Origin: Flagellimonas onchidii
GTDB lineage: Bacteria; Bacteroidota; Bacteroidia; Flavobacteriales; Flavobacteriaceae
DNA length: 64,000 nt
Direction: 5' to 3'
NCBI RefSeq assembly: GCF_004804315.1
Contig: NZ_SRXX01000007.1
Coordinates: 146,270-210,269, forward strand
Each line of letters starts with the position of its first letter. The first letter of the stretch is position 1. Position numbers and translations under genes: made by a program. Under the pieces are notes generated by a model. It had not been told where the DNA came from, made no database searches, and saw only the letters and a program-made list of their open reading frames with translations. Below, piece after piece: positions 50,484 to 59,193 of the stretch.

Positions 50484-50747
50484 CTATTTCTTGTTTTTGT
50501 TAGGGTTCAACAAAATGGCATATACCTGAATACCTAAACCAATGAGCACCAAAGTGGGTGCCAGTCGGATTCTTCTAAAACTATAGATATCAGGATTGAA
50601 TACATTGGGGTCATCACTTCCGCCGCCACTCATTAAAATAAACCCTAGGGCAATCAGCGCCAATCCGATAAAAAGAAAAGTGTAATTTTTCTTTTGAAAT
50701 ATAAACTCTTTGCTCGGTTTTTGTACCTGTTTATTTTTCTTACTCAT
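50484..50747 (-). CDS. DUF3098 small membrane protein
   Basis: This is an 87-residue protein with two transmembrane helices (about 26-44 and 62-82) separated by a glycine/aspartate-rich loop (MSGGGSDDPNVFNPDIYSFR). The pattern is that of DUF3098, which in Bacteroidetes sits between ftsX and uppP, as here (9 bp and 1 bp gaps). It may assist the FtsX complex, but this is only positional evidence. Confidence 0.82.
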   Translation of the reverse strand: MSKKNKQVQKPSKEFIFQKKNYTFLFIGLALIALGFILMSGGGSDDPNVFNPDIYSFRRIRLAPTLVLIGLGIQVYAILLNPNKNKK

Positions 50748-50756
50748 GTTGTAAAG

Positions 50757-51635
50757 TTAATAATAAAGATCATCTGTCCTTAAATTCAGGAAACGTTGTG
50801 TTGCAATATGGGTGCTTAACCAAGAAATTAGCACTCCAAGCCCGAAAATGCCGATAAACAAAATTATTAGAACAACCATATCTTGAAAGATGTTCAATTC
50901 AGGAAATGTTGCGTTCACGTAATACAGCACTATTCCCAGAGCAAGAAGTGCAATTACAGCACCGAACATTCCTAGTTTTATATTAGTCCATACAAAGGGT
51001 TTTCGTATAAATGTTTTAGTGGCTCCAACCATTTGCATAGTCTTTATTATAAACCTTTTTGAATAAATGGAAAGCCTTATTGAACTATTGATTAAAAGCA
51101 CTGCTATAAGTGTGAACACAGCGCAGGCAATCAGAATCCAAAGACTGATTTTTTTGACATTGTCATTGAGCAATGAAATCAAGGGTTTATCGTAGCTTAC
51201 TTCGTCTACATAAGTTTTGGCGGCAAGCTCATCCGCTATTTCTCCAATTTGGATGGGTGAAACATAGTCGGCCTTTAAATTTACGTCAATGGAGTTTTTA
51301 AGTGGGTTATACCCTAAGAACTCAATAAAATTTTCACCAATGTCTTCACTATATTCCTCTGCAGCATCTTCTTTTGATACAAAATTTGCCGATTTTGTAT
51401 AATCGGCCATGGCCAAACTTTTTTGCAATTGTTCAATCTCCACAGGTTTAGCATTGTCCTTTAGAAAAACTGAAACTGTTATTTGTTCCTTGAAATGATC
51501 AGCCAGTTTTTTTGTGTTTAGTACCAAAAGTCCCAATACCCCTAGTAAGAAAAGCACGAGGGCAATACTTAAGACCACGGAGAAATAGGAAGAGATAAGC
51601 TTTCTACGCTGATATCGTTCAATATATTGGGCCAT
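50757..51635 (-). CDS. ftsX: Cell division ABC-type permease FtsX
   Basis: This is a 292-residue FtsX: N-terminal TM (VVLSIALVLFLLGVLGLLVL), a periplasmic domain of about 115 residues (TVSVFLKDNAKPVEIEQLQK), then three TMs with the FtsX motif RLSIYSKRFIIKTMQMVGAT. FtsX with FtsE activates septal peptidoglycan hydrolases. FtsE is not in the window, as is common for Bacteroidetes where it lies elsewhere. It begins a minus-strand operon through truB. Confidence 0.92.
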   Translation of the reverse strand: MAQYIERYQRRKLISSYFSVVLSIALVLFLLGVLGLLVLNTKKLADHFKEQITVSVFLKDNAKPVEIEQLQKSLAMADYTKSANFVSKEDAAEEYSEDIGENFIEFLGYNPLKNSIDVNLKADYVSPIQIGEIADELAAKTYVDEVSYDKPLISLLNDNVKKISLWILIACAVFTLIAVLLINSSIRLSIYSKRFIIKTMQMVGATKTFIRKPFVWTNIKLGMFGAVIALLALGIVLYYVNATFPELNIFQDMVVLIILFIGIFGLGVLISWLSTHIATQRFLNLRTDDLYY

Positions 51636-51726
51636 AGGGTAAAATCAGTACGTAAAAATAGAAAAGTATATAACAATAAACTTAATAATTCTTTATTCTG
51701 GAAGTATTTTAGTTTTTGTTATAGGT

Positions 51727-53601
51727 TTAGCGCTTCAGTGCAAAATGTCCTTTAAAGAGATATTCCCCAATTTTTACTGTATACCAATAGTCTGAAGCGG
51801 GTAATGGTTTATTATTGAAGGTGCCGTCCCAAGAATAGCTTGTGCTTGTTGATTGGGCAATAAGCTTTGAGGTGCGATCAAAAATACTAATCTCAAAATC
51901 ATTGAAACCTTCTATACCTTCAGGTTTAAAACTGTCATTATAACCATCACCATTCGGAGTGAAGAACTTGGGAATGACCAAATGGACAAAAGGATGGCTA
52001 ACAGCTCCACAAAGCGTTTTTTCCTTGATATATGCTGTGTAAATTCCCCCCTGTAGATTTTCGAAATAAGGACTATCTTGATAATCAAAACCATTTAGGG
52101 AATACTCAAAATTCCCAGAATTTTCAAGAAAAATGGTCAAATCTCTATGGTTTGAAACAATACTTTCAACAACAGGTTTGTCAATTTGTTTGATTTCTAT
52201 TGTTTTGGTCGAGCTGCAACTATTTCCGTCAGTCACTTTAACCGTATAAGTCCCTGGACTATCAATAGATATTTCTTGAGTGGTTTCCCCAGTGTTCCAC
52301 AAATAGGACATATTGGAAAGGTCAGCTGATAAGGTAAGGCTTTCTCCTTCACATAAAACTAGTGCTTCATCTTGCAAAACAGGCAAAGCGTTATAAGTGA
52401 TTGAAATTGCAGTTCTGGTATCGGAAAAGCATCCTGCAATTTTGGTGACCGCTTCGGCATAATAAGTGCCACTTACAGGAGTTTGATATGACAAAGTGCC
52501 CGCATCCAATAGATTTCCTCCAATGGGAGCATCATACCAATTTATGGTTATCCCATCTGGTACGGACGCGGTGACGATTCCGTTTTCTCCTTCACAAAAA
52601 GCAACGTCCCCTCCAGAAATCGGTGAAACAGGTTTTCCTTCAACAACGACGCTGAAAACATCGGAAACGGTATTGCATTTTGAATTGGAAACATTAATTG
52701 CATCTTCAGCCACTTTCACACGATAATAGGTATTTCCAAAAATCAAAGGGGTTGTATAGGTTTGATTGGTTTCACCTACGATATCTGTCCAAGCAACGGA
52801 ATCAGTGCTTTCTTGCCATTGGTAGAAGTGTGTGTTATATACTGAAAAATCTGGATTGGCGTCTAATACAATGGAAGTAGGGCCATCTTCTTGGCACAGC
52901 CCTCGTATCATGGTGTTGTCCTGTTCATCCGTTAACGTAATGCTGTCCCCACAGGTTTTAAACACTATGTCATCAATAGCCAGATCGTTACCACAGCCCC
53001 CTGCTCCATTGTTGAGCATTTTTAGAATAACTGAAGTTTGTGTAGGCTGTGTTTGAAATACCAATCCATACTGTTTCCAAGTCGGGGATGTACTTCCAAA
53101 AATGTTCCCCGTATCACCAGAGGCCAGTAGATTGGTGTCTGTGTCATCCCAAATTTGAAATTTAACATTTATAGGAATGCCTCCATTCGGACAACCCGAT
53201 GTGGATGGTAACAGATTCATGAGCCACGAGGAGAACTCGTAAGATGTGTTTTCGCAAAGTCCGTCAATAGTGCGCCTAAAAAATTCGCCAGGAGTATGGC
53301 TTGCATTCACAATAAAGGCTTTTCCATTAGAGTCGCCAGATGTATGGTCATCGATGTTGAACCAATCAAAATAGGGGGTGGAGCTGGCTATGGTGTAACT
53401 ACCATCAAAGGGTTGGCCATTGACATAAGTGTAGGTGGTAGATCCAGCAGGTAAAGCCGGACCATTGCCGACTCCGGCACCAAAGGTTTCTGTAAAAATA
53501 GGATCTCCGGAGTTACCATTGCAAAAGCCTAATTGTGCTTCAACGTGATATGCGCACAATCCAAAATACAATATGGAAAATACAAGGGGGATTTTACGCA
53601 A
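51727..53601 (-). CDS. Secreted multidomain protein with type-B T9SS sorting domain
   Basis: This is a 624-residue protein with a signal peptide (to EAQ). The N-terminal domain (about 20-215) has a carbohydrate-binding-like jelly-roll look (NCNGNSGDPIFTETFG-like start, EFSSWLMNLLPSTSG). Two or three Ig-like repeats follow (SPISGGDVAFCEGENG, LVLCEGESLTLSADLSN). The C-terminus (about 535-624) has FTPNGDGYNDSFKPEG and ends GHFALKR, the gliding-motility-associated C-terminal (type B) domain exported by T9SS. It is likely surface-exposed, perhaps an adhesin. Confidence 0.88.
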   Translation of the reverse strand: MRKIPLVFSILYFGLCAYHVEAQLGFCNGNSGDPIFTETFGAGVGNGPALPAGSTTYTYVNGQPFDGSYTIASSTPYFDWFNIDDHTSGDSNGKAFIVNASHTPGEFFRRTIDGLCENTSYEFSSWLMNLLPSTSGCPNGGIPINVKFQIWDDTDTNLLASGDTGNIFGSTSPTWKQYGLVFQTQPTQTSVILKMLNNGAGGCGNDLAIDDIVFKTCGDSITLTDEQDNTMIRGLCQEDGPTSIVLDANPDFSVYNTHFYQWQESTDSVAWTDIVGETNQTYTTPLIFGNTYYRVKVAEDAINVSNSKCNTVSDVFSVVVEGKPVSPISGGDVAFCEGENGIVTASVPDGITINWYDAPIGGNLLDAGTLSYQTPVSGTYYAEAVTKIAGCFSDTRTAISITYNALPVLQDEALVLCEGESLTLSADLSNMSYLWNTGETTQEISIDSPGTYTVKVTDGNSCSSTKTIEIKQIDKPVVESIVSNHRDLTIFLENSGNFEYSLNGFDYQDSPYFENLQGGIYTAYIKEKTLCGAVSHPFVHLVIPKFFTPNGDGYNDSFKPEGIEGFNDFEISIFDRTSKLIAQSTSTSYSWDGTFNNKPLPASDYWYTVKIGEYLFKGHFALKR

Positions 53602-53666
53602 TGGTTCTCATATTTGGGGCATTTCAGGACACGCATTTTATCTTTTTCGCTTTGCGTGATTAAACC

Positions 53667-53674
53667 TATTTTTG
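53667..53674 (+). promoter_or_regulatory. -7 box of leuS
   Basis: TATTTTTG matches TAnnTTTG, with a leader of about 20 bases to the leuS ATG at 53700. No T-box or similar leader is present. Confidence 0.6.
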
Positions 53675-53699
53675 CCAAATCAAAGGAGTAAGATATAAA

Positions 53700-56498
53700 A
53701 TGAATTACAATTTCAGGGAAATCGAGGCCAAATGGCAGAAGTATTGGGCAAAAAACCAAACATTCAAAGCTAATAATGGTTCGGACAAACCAAAATATTA
53801 TGTGCTGGACATGTTTCCTTATCCTTCGGGAGCTGGATTGCATGTTGGGCATCCTCTTGGTTATATCGCGAGTGATATATACGCCCGTTATAAAAGACAC
53901 AAAGGTTTTAACGTGTTGCATCCAATGGGATACGACTCCTTCGGGCTTCCTGCCGAACAGTACGCTATCCAAACTGGACAGCATCCGGCAATAACAACTG
54001 AAACCAATATCAAGCGTTATCGGGAGCAGTTGGACCAATTGGGCTTTTCATTTGATTGGGATAGGGAAGTACGCACATCAAATCCTAAATACTACAAATG
54101 GACGCAGTGGGTGTTTATCCAGTTGTTCAACTCTTGGTATAATAAAACATCAAATAAGGCCGAGGATATTTCAAACCTGATTTCAATATTTGAAAAAGAA
54201 GGTAATGCAGTTGTTGATGCCGTATGCGATGACGATGTTTCAGCGTTTACCGCCGAAGATTGGACAAGTTTTTCAGATAAGACCAAACAAGAAATCCTTT
54301 TAAAGTATAGATTGACATATTTGGCAGATGCAGAAGTGAACTGGTGCCCGGCCTTTGGAACCGTTCTGGCCAATGATGAGGTGGTGAATGGGGTTTCGGA
54401 ACGAGGAGGATATCCTGTGATTCGAAAGAAAATGACACAATGGATGATGCGCATTGCTGCTTATGCGCAACGTCTGCTAGATGGATTGGATACGATTGAT
54501 TGGCCGCAACCTTTGAAAGATTCCCAAACCAACTGGATTGGACGGTCCGAAGGGGCACATGTTGAATTCAAGGTTAAAGGTTCCGATGATATTATTTCTG
54601 TCTTTACCACTCGACCGGATACCATTTTCGGGGTGAGTTTTATGACTTTGGCTCCTGAGCATGAACTTGTGGCCAAAATCACAACTTTAGAACAAAAAGC
54701 TGAGGTGGATGCCTATGTTGAAGCTACGGCCAAACGTTCAGAACGTGATCGTATGGCTGATGTAAAAACCATTTCAGGGGTATTTACTGGGGGCTATGTC
54801 GAACATCCATTTACCAAAGAGCCTATCCCTATTTGGATTGGCGATTATGTGTTGGCCAGTTATGGAACAGGAGCCGTAATGGCGGTTCCTTGCGGGGATC
54901 AGCGCGATTACGATTTTGCAAAGCATTTTGATATTCCAATTCCAAATATTTTTGAGGGAATTGATATTTCTGAAGAAGCTTTTGCCGATAAAGCGAACAC
55001 GATTATTGCCAATTCTGATTTTTTGAATGGACTTTCCTATAAAGATGCCACAAAGAAAATCATTGAAGAGTTGGAAAAGATCGGCCAGGGTGAAGGCAAG
55101 ATCAACTACCGTCTTCGCGATGCTGTTTTTAGTCGTCAGCGCTATTGGGGAGAACCATTTCCTGTTTATTATGTGAATGGAATGCCACAGATGATTGCTG
55201 ATGAACATTTGCCGTTGGAATTACCCGAAGTGGAAAAATATCTTCCTACTGAAACAGGGGAGCCTCCACTCGGAAATGCTTTGGTTTGGGCTTGGGATAC
55301 AGAAAAATGCACAGTGGTCAATAATCAGTTGATTAATAACGAGACGGTTTTTCCACTAGAATTGAATACCATGCCCGGTTGGGCAGGGAGTTCCCAGTAC
55401 TTTAACCGTTACATGGACCCTAAAAATAACAAGGAAATATATTCCCAGGAAGCCATTGGTTATTGGCAAGATGTAGACCTTTATATTGGTGGTAGTGAGC
55501 ATGCCACAGGACACTTGTTATACTCTCGTTTTTGGCAGAAATTCTTGTTTGACAAAGGTATTGCTCCAAAAGATGAGTTTGCAAAGAAGCTTATCAATCA
55601 GGGGATGATTACTGGAACGAGTGCTTTTGTATATAAAGATTTAGATTCCAATAAGGTGTTTTCAAAAGGCCTAAAAGCCAACCACAATGTTATTCCTATT
55701 CACGCAGATGTGTCAATGGTTAATGCTTCGGATGAACTAGATATTGAAGCTTTCAAAAAATGGCAACCTGAATATAAAGATTCAGAATTCGTTCTTGAAG
55801 ATGGGAAATATATTGTTGGAAGAGAGGTCGAAAAAATGTCAAAATCCAAATACAACGTTGTAAACCCCGATGCCATTTGTGAGGAATACGGGGCGGACTC
55901 GTTGCGTTTGTACGAAATGTTCCTTGGCCCATTGGAGCAATCCAAACCGTGGAACACGGCGGGTATTACCGGAGTGCATTCTTTCTTTAAAAAACTTTGG
56001 AAGCTATATGCCGCGATTGAAGACAAAGAACCGACAGCCGACAATTTGAAAACCTTGCATAAGACCATCAAAAAAGTGGAAGAAGATATTGAAAACTTCT
56101 CCTTCAACACTTCGGTGTCCACCTTTATGATCTGTGTGAATGAATTGACTGCCCAAAAATGCACCAGCAAAGCCATTTTGGAGCCATTGGTTATTTTAGT
56201 GTCGCCCTATGCGCCACATATTGCGGAAGAGCTGTGGGAAAAATTGGGTCATGATGAATCCATTTCAGAAGCTTCCTTTCCAAAGTTTGAAGAAAAGTAT
56301 CTTGTGGAAAGCAGTAAGGAGTATCCAATTTCCTTCAATGGGAAAATGCGCTTTAAGTTGGAACTGCCATTGGATATGGGCAAAGATGATATAGAAGCCG
56401 CGGTTATGGCTCATGAAAAGACTCAAGCGCAATTACAAGGGCGTACGCCTAAAAAGGTAATTGTGGTGCCAGGGAAGATTGTGAATATTGTTGGGTAA
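53700..56498 (+). CDS. leuS: Leucyl-tRNA synthetase
   Basis: This is a 932-residue class I synthetase. The HIGH-type motif is PYPSGAGLHVGHPLGY (about residue 40-55). The editing (CP1) domain includes TTRPDTIFGVSFM and YGTGAVMAVPCGDQRD. The KMSKS motif is VEKMSKSKYNVVNP. A Bacteroidetes-type insertion of about 70 residues (about 145-215) precedes LADAEVNWCPAFGTVLAN. Signals for aminoacylation and proofreading are all present. Confidence 0.98.
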   Translation: MNYNFREIEAKWQKYWAKNQTFKANNGSDKPKYYVLDMFPYPSGAGLHVGHPLGYIASDIYARYKRHKGFNVLHPMGYDSFGLPAEQYAIQTGQHPAITTETNIKRYREQLDQLGFSFDWDREVRTSNPKYYKWTQWVFIQLFNSWYNKTSNKAEDISNLISIFEKEGNAVVDAVCDDDVSAFTAEDWTSFSDKTKQEILLKYRLTYLADAEVNWCPAFGTVLANDEVVNGVSERGGYPVIRKKMTQWMMRIAAYAQRLLDGLDTIDWPQPLKDSQTNWIGRSEGAHVEFKVKGSDDIISVFTTRPDTIFGVSFMTLAPEHELVAKITTLEQKAEVDAYVEATAKRSERDRMADVKTISGVFTGGYVEHPFTKEPIPIWIGDYVLASYGTGAVMAVPCGDQRDYDFAKHFDIPIPNIFEGIDISEEAFADKANTIIANSDFLNGLSYKDATKKIIEELEKIGQGEGKINYRLRDAVFSRQRYWGEPFPVYYVNGMPQMIADEHLPLELPEVEKYLPTETGEPPLGNALVWAWDTEKCTVVNNQLINNETVFPLELNTMPGWAGSSQYFNRYMDPKNNKEIYSQEAIGYWQDVDLYIGGSEHATGHLLYSRFWQKFLFDKGIAPKDEFAKKLINQGMITGTSAFVYKDLDSNKVFSKGLKANHNVIPIHADVSMVNASDELDIEAFKKWQPEYKDSEFVLEDGKYIVGREVEKMSKSKYNVVNPDAICEEYGADSLRLYEMFLGPLEQSKPWNTAGITGVHSFFKKLWKLYAAIEDKEPTADNLKTLHKTIKKVEEDIENFSFNTSVSTFMICVNELTAQKCTSKAILEPLVILVSPYAPHIAEELWEKLGHDESISEASFPKFEEKYLVESSKEYPISFNGKMRFKLELPLDMGKDDIEAAVMAHEKTQAQLQGRTPKKVIVVPGKIVNIVG

Positions 56499-56550
56499 AA
56501 ACAAAATCCATACTTGACGCTGTCTAAGTAGGACATAAATACTCTAGTGA

Positions 56551-56805
56551 ATGGATGTTACCGAAATTATTGGTCTACTAGCGGCTACTTTGACAACAGC
56601 TGCCTACGTTCCTCAGGTTTTTAAAGCATGGAAGAATAAATCTACCAAGGACATTTCTTGGGCCATGTATTTTGTAATGTTCGTTGGTGTTATGCTGTGG
56701 TTATATTATGGCATGGCTATTGGTAGCCTTCCTGTGGTTTTGGCCAATGCCGTAACCGGAATACTTATTGTTTTTGTCATCATTCTCAAGTCAAAATATC
56801 GATAA
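56551..56805 (+). CDS. SemiSWEET sugar transporter
   Basis: This is an 84-residue membrane protein with three helices, one MtN3/PQ-loop repeat: LLAATLTTAAYVPQVFKAWK with the PQ motif, then STKDISWAMYFVMFVGVMLW. Dimers of such SemiSWEETs transport mono- or disaccharides down gradients. It lies alone after leuS with a short gap. Confidence 0.9.
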   Translation: MDVTEIIGLLAATLTTAAYVPQVFKAWKNKSTKDISWAMYFVMFVGVMLWLYYGMAIGSLPVVLANAVTGILIVFVIILKSKYR

Positions 56806-56901
56806 GCTGAAAACCAATAACTAGCAAATTGTCAGTGTTAGGGTAATGGCGGGGTTTTTGCAGTATTGTTGGTATATTTATAAGACTAAAACGAAACAAT
56901 T

Positions 56902-57597
56902 ATGATGACATATTATATATTGATAGGTGGAATAGCGCTTTTGAGCTGGATAGTCAGCAGCCGTTTGAAGAGTAAATTCAAGCACTATTCCAAAATTCAT
57001 CTCCGCAATGGCATGAGTGGAGCCGAAATCGCCCAAAAGATGTTGGACGACCATGGTATTCGTGATGTAAAAGTGATATCAACGCCAGGAATGCTTACAG
57101 ATCACTACAATCCAAAAAATAAAACTGTTAACCTTAGTGAGGGGGTATACAATCAACGCAATGCTTCTGCAGCAGCAGTTGCAGCTCACGAGGTAGGTCA
57201 TGCGGTACAACATGCCCAAGCTTATGAGTGGTTAACTATGCGCTCCAAATTGGTGCCTGTGGTAAGTGTCACTTCTGGAATGAGTACATGGGTTGTTTTT
57301 GGAGGGTTAATGCTTGGTGCCGCAGCTGGCGTAGGCTTAGGGTATTATATAGCTGTAGCTGGACTAATTATGATGGGATTGGCCACAGTCTTTAGCTTTA
57401 TTACCCTCCCGGTTGAATATGATGCTAGTAATCGTGCTTTGGCGTGGTTAAAACAAAAGAATATGGTAAGCCAACAGGAATATGCCGGTGCGGAAGATGC
57501 GCTAAAATGGGCGGCACGAACTTATTTGGTTGCTGCCTTAGGAGCATTGGCTTCATTGGTATATTGGGCCTTCCAAGTTTTTGGGGGTAGGGATTAA
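56902..57597 (+). CDS. YugP-like membrane zinc metallopeptidase
   Basis: This is a 231-residue membrane protein with HEVGH (H96, E97, H100) in AAVAAHEVGHAVQHAQAYEW. N-terminal and C-terminal transmembrane segments flank it (about 5-22, about 125-175 and 205-228). The block YNPKNKTVNLSEGVYNQRNA precedes the zinc site, as in DUF-type YugP neutral zinc metallopeptidases. Substrates are not known. It is followed by a bidirectional terminator shared with the ferritin gene. Confidence 0.9.
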   Translation: MMTYYILIGGIALLSWIVSSRLKSKFKHYSKIHLRNGMSGAEIAQKMLDDHGIRDVKVISTPGMLTDHYNPKNKTVNLSEGVYNQRNASAAAVAAHEVGHAVQHAQAYEWLTMRSKLVPVVSVTSGMSTWVVFGGLMLGAAAGVGLGYYIAVAGLIMMGLATVFSFITLPVEYDASNRALAWLKQKNMVSQQEYAGAEDALKWAARTYLVAALGALASLVYWAFQVFGGRD

Positions 57598-57622
57598 CAA
57601 GGAGAAAATAGAACAAATAAAA

Positions 57623-57650
57623 AACGGAGCCCCTAGAGGCTCCGTTCTTT
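57623..57650. terminator. Bidirectional terminator between YugP-like and ferritin genes
   Basis: AACGGAGCC (57623-57631) and GGCTCCGTT (57638-57646) form a 9-bp stem with a 6-base loop and A/T tracts on both sides. On the plus side the tail reads TTTTTTGGTTGG, the same tail as after the hairpins of sRNA units A and B. Confidence 0.88.
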
Positions 57651-57665
57651 TTTGGTTGGATTTAG

Positions 57666-58184
57666 TTAGTTTATCCAGTTGCCGACATGGTCGTCGATGA
57701 CTTGTAATCCTACGCCATCTGTACCTGTAATGGCAATCATATCCAAAATATCACGGATTGTGTTTTCTTCTTCCACTTGTTCCATTACAAACCAATCTAA
57801 AAAGCGCTCTGTGGTAATGTCGTCCACTTTGCGTGCATTTAAAACAATATTGTGTATGGATTTTGTCACAGCCGTTTCGTGCTCTAATGTAGCTTCAAAA
57901 ACTTCAATAATGGATGAATAATCGTGGTTGATATTGGTGACCTCTGGTGAATAGGGACTTCCACCCACATCAATCAAAAAGTCAAAAATTTTCATCATGT
58001 GCTCTCTTTCTTCTTCGGACTGTTTGCGAAAAAATTTTGCACTTGTAAAAAAACCATTTTGTTCACACCATGATGCCATGGCTAAATATGTAGCGGAAGC
58101 ATGGGCTTCCATTTTTATCTGATTGTTGAGCAAATCCATGGATTCCACCTTAATGCTCATGGACTGTCGTGCTATATCTTTCAT
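57666..58184 (-). CDS. Ferritin (non-heme, iron storage)
   Basis: This is a 172-residue four-helix ferritin. The ferroxidase centre residues are seen in NQIKMEAHASATYLAMASWC (E and H) and FFRKQSEEEREHMMKIFDFL (ExxH). A longer frame to 58220 exists, but a -7-like box near 58212-58205 and family N-termini point to ATG 58184 (MKDIARQSMS). It stores iron as ferrihydrite. It converges with the YugP-like gene. Confidence 0.92.
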   Translation of the reverse strand: MKDIARQSMSIKVESMDLLNNQIKMEAHASATYLAMASWCEQNGFFTSAKFFRKQSEEEREHMMKIFDFLIDVGGSPYSPEVTNINHDYSSIIEVFEATLEHETAVTKSIHNIVLNARKVDDITTERFLDWFVMEQVEEENTIRDILDMIAITGTDGVGLQVIDDHVGNWIN

Positions 58185-58314
58185 TGGTAAAATTTTATCG
58201 TTCAAAAATTCATTTTCCAATGTAAAAATATGGAATTCGAGCGGTAAATTTTCCTCTAACCCTTTATTTTAAAGCTGTTTAAGACTGAATAAAAATAAGA
58301 AAACGTGACAAGGG

Positions 58315-58635
58315 TCAAGCAGCAACAGTCTTGCTATTCGCAGAAATGCCAAGTAACGCAAATCCGTGCTCAACAAGCTCTTTTAAATCAAGGACTTCGA
58401 AGGTGTTTAGAATGAAGAGATGTTCTTTGTTACAAAGCTGCAAAAGTTCAAAACCATGTTTGTTCAAATCACCGTCAAAATGATTCTCAATGGTAATGGA
58501 CATTGCTTTATGTCTTAGTGCCAACAATTGGCAAAATGACATACGAACCACTTTTTGTTCAAAATCAACGTAAAAGCAACGTTGATTTTCCGATTGGTAT
58601 AAAGTGTAATATGTGGACCGATAAACCACTTTCAT
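58315..58635 (-). CDS. Conserved hypothetical protein (Flavobacteriaceae)
   Basis: This is a 106-residue soluble protein. It has beta-strands at the N-terminus (VVYRSTYYTLYQSENQRCFY), a KAMSITIENHFDGDLNKHG segment, and a helical C-terminus (VLDLKELVEHGFALLG). It looks like a small family widespread in Flavobacteriia; I cannot name a function. It lies downstream of the Lrp-type regulator on the same strand. Confidence 0.6.
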   Translation of the reverse strand: MKVVYRSTYYTLYQSENQRCFYVDFEQKVVRMSFCQLLALRHKAMSITIENHFDGDLNKHGFELLQLCNKEHLFILNTFEVLDLKELVEHGFALLGISANSKTVAA

Positions 58636-58674
58636 GAGGGCAAAAATAAATGTTATTTAGACTTAATCCAAATA

Positions 58675-59145
58675 TTAAATTTGAATCTGTCGGTCGAGTT
58701 GTTGATTTAAAGAAATGAAAGTTTCGGTTCTGGAAACACCTTCTATTTGTTGGATACGTTTATTTAATACATGCATCAGGTGCTCATTGTCCTTGCAGAG
58801 CACTTTAATTAATATAGACCAGTTCCCCGTAGTATAATGGCATTCCAATACTTCGGGGATTTTTTCTAGTTCTTTGACGGCTTTTGGGTTAGACATGGCC
58901 TTATCCAAAAAAATACCAATGTAGGCCATGGTGGTATACCCTAAAACTTTGGGGTTGATAATGAATTTGGATCCCGATAATAACCCTGATTTTTCCAACT
59001 TTCGTAAACGCTGGTGAATAGCCGCTCCTGAAATTCCGATATTCCGTGCAATCTCCAGAATTGGCGTTCGGGCATCATCCATTAGATACCTAAGTATTTT
59101 TTTGTCAATTCCATCTATTTTTACAGAAGTGTTAGTGTTTCTCAT
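58675..59145 (-). CDS. Lrp/AsnC family transcriptional regulator
   Basis: This 156-residue regulator has an N-terminal helix-turn-helix (IDKKILRYLMDDARTPILEI, ARNIGISGAAIHQRLRKLEK) and a C-terminal RAM/effector domain (YIGIFLDKAMSNPKAVKELE, EGVSRTETFISLNQQLDRQI). It forms octamer-type discs in relatives and binds amino acids. It lies 48 bp after the saccharopine-dehydrogenase-like gene on the same strand, so lysine or a related amino acid is a plausible effector. Confidence 0.9.
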   Translation of the reverse strand: MRNTNTSVKIDGIDKKILRYLMDDARTPILEIARNIGISGAAIHQRLRKLEKSGLLSGSKFIINPKVLGYTTMAYIGIFLDKAMSNPKAVKELEKIPEVLECHYTTGNWSILIKVLCKDNEHLMHVLNKRIQQIEGVSRTETFISLNQQLDRQIQI

Positions 59146-59193
59146 GCGAAAGCTTCAAAATTGAAGCTAAAGATACCCAAAAACTAAAAATAG

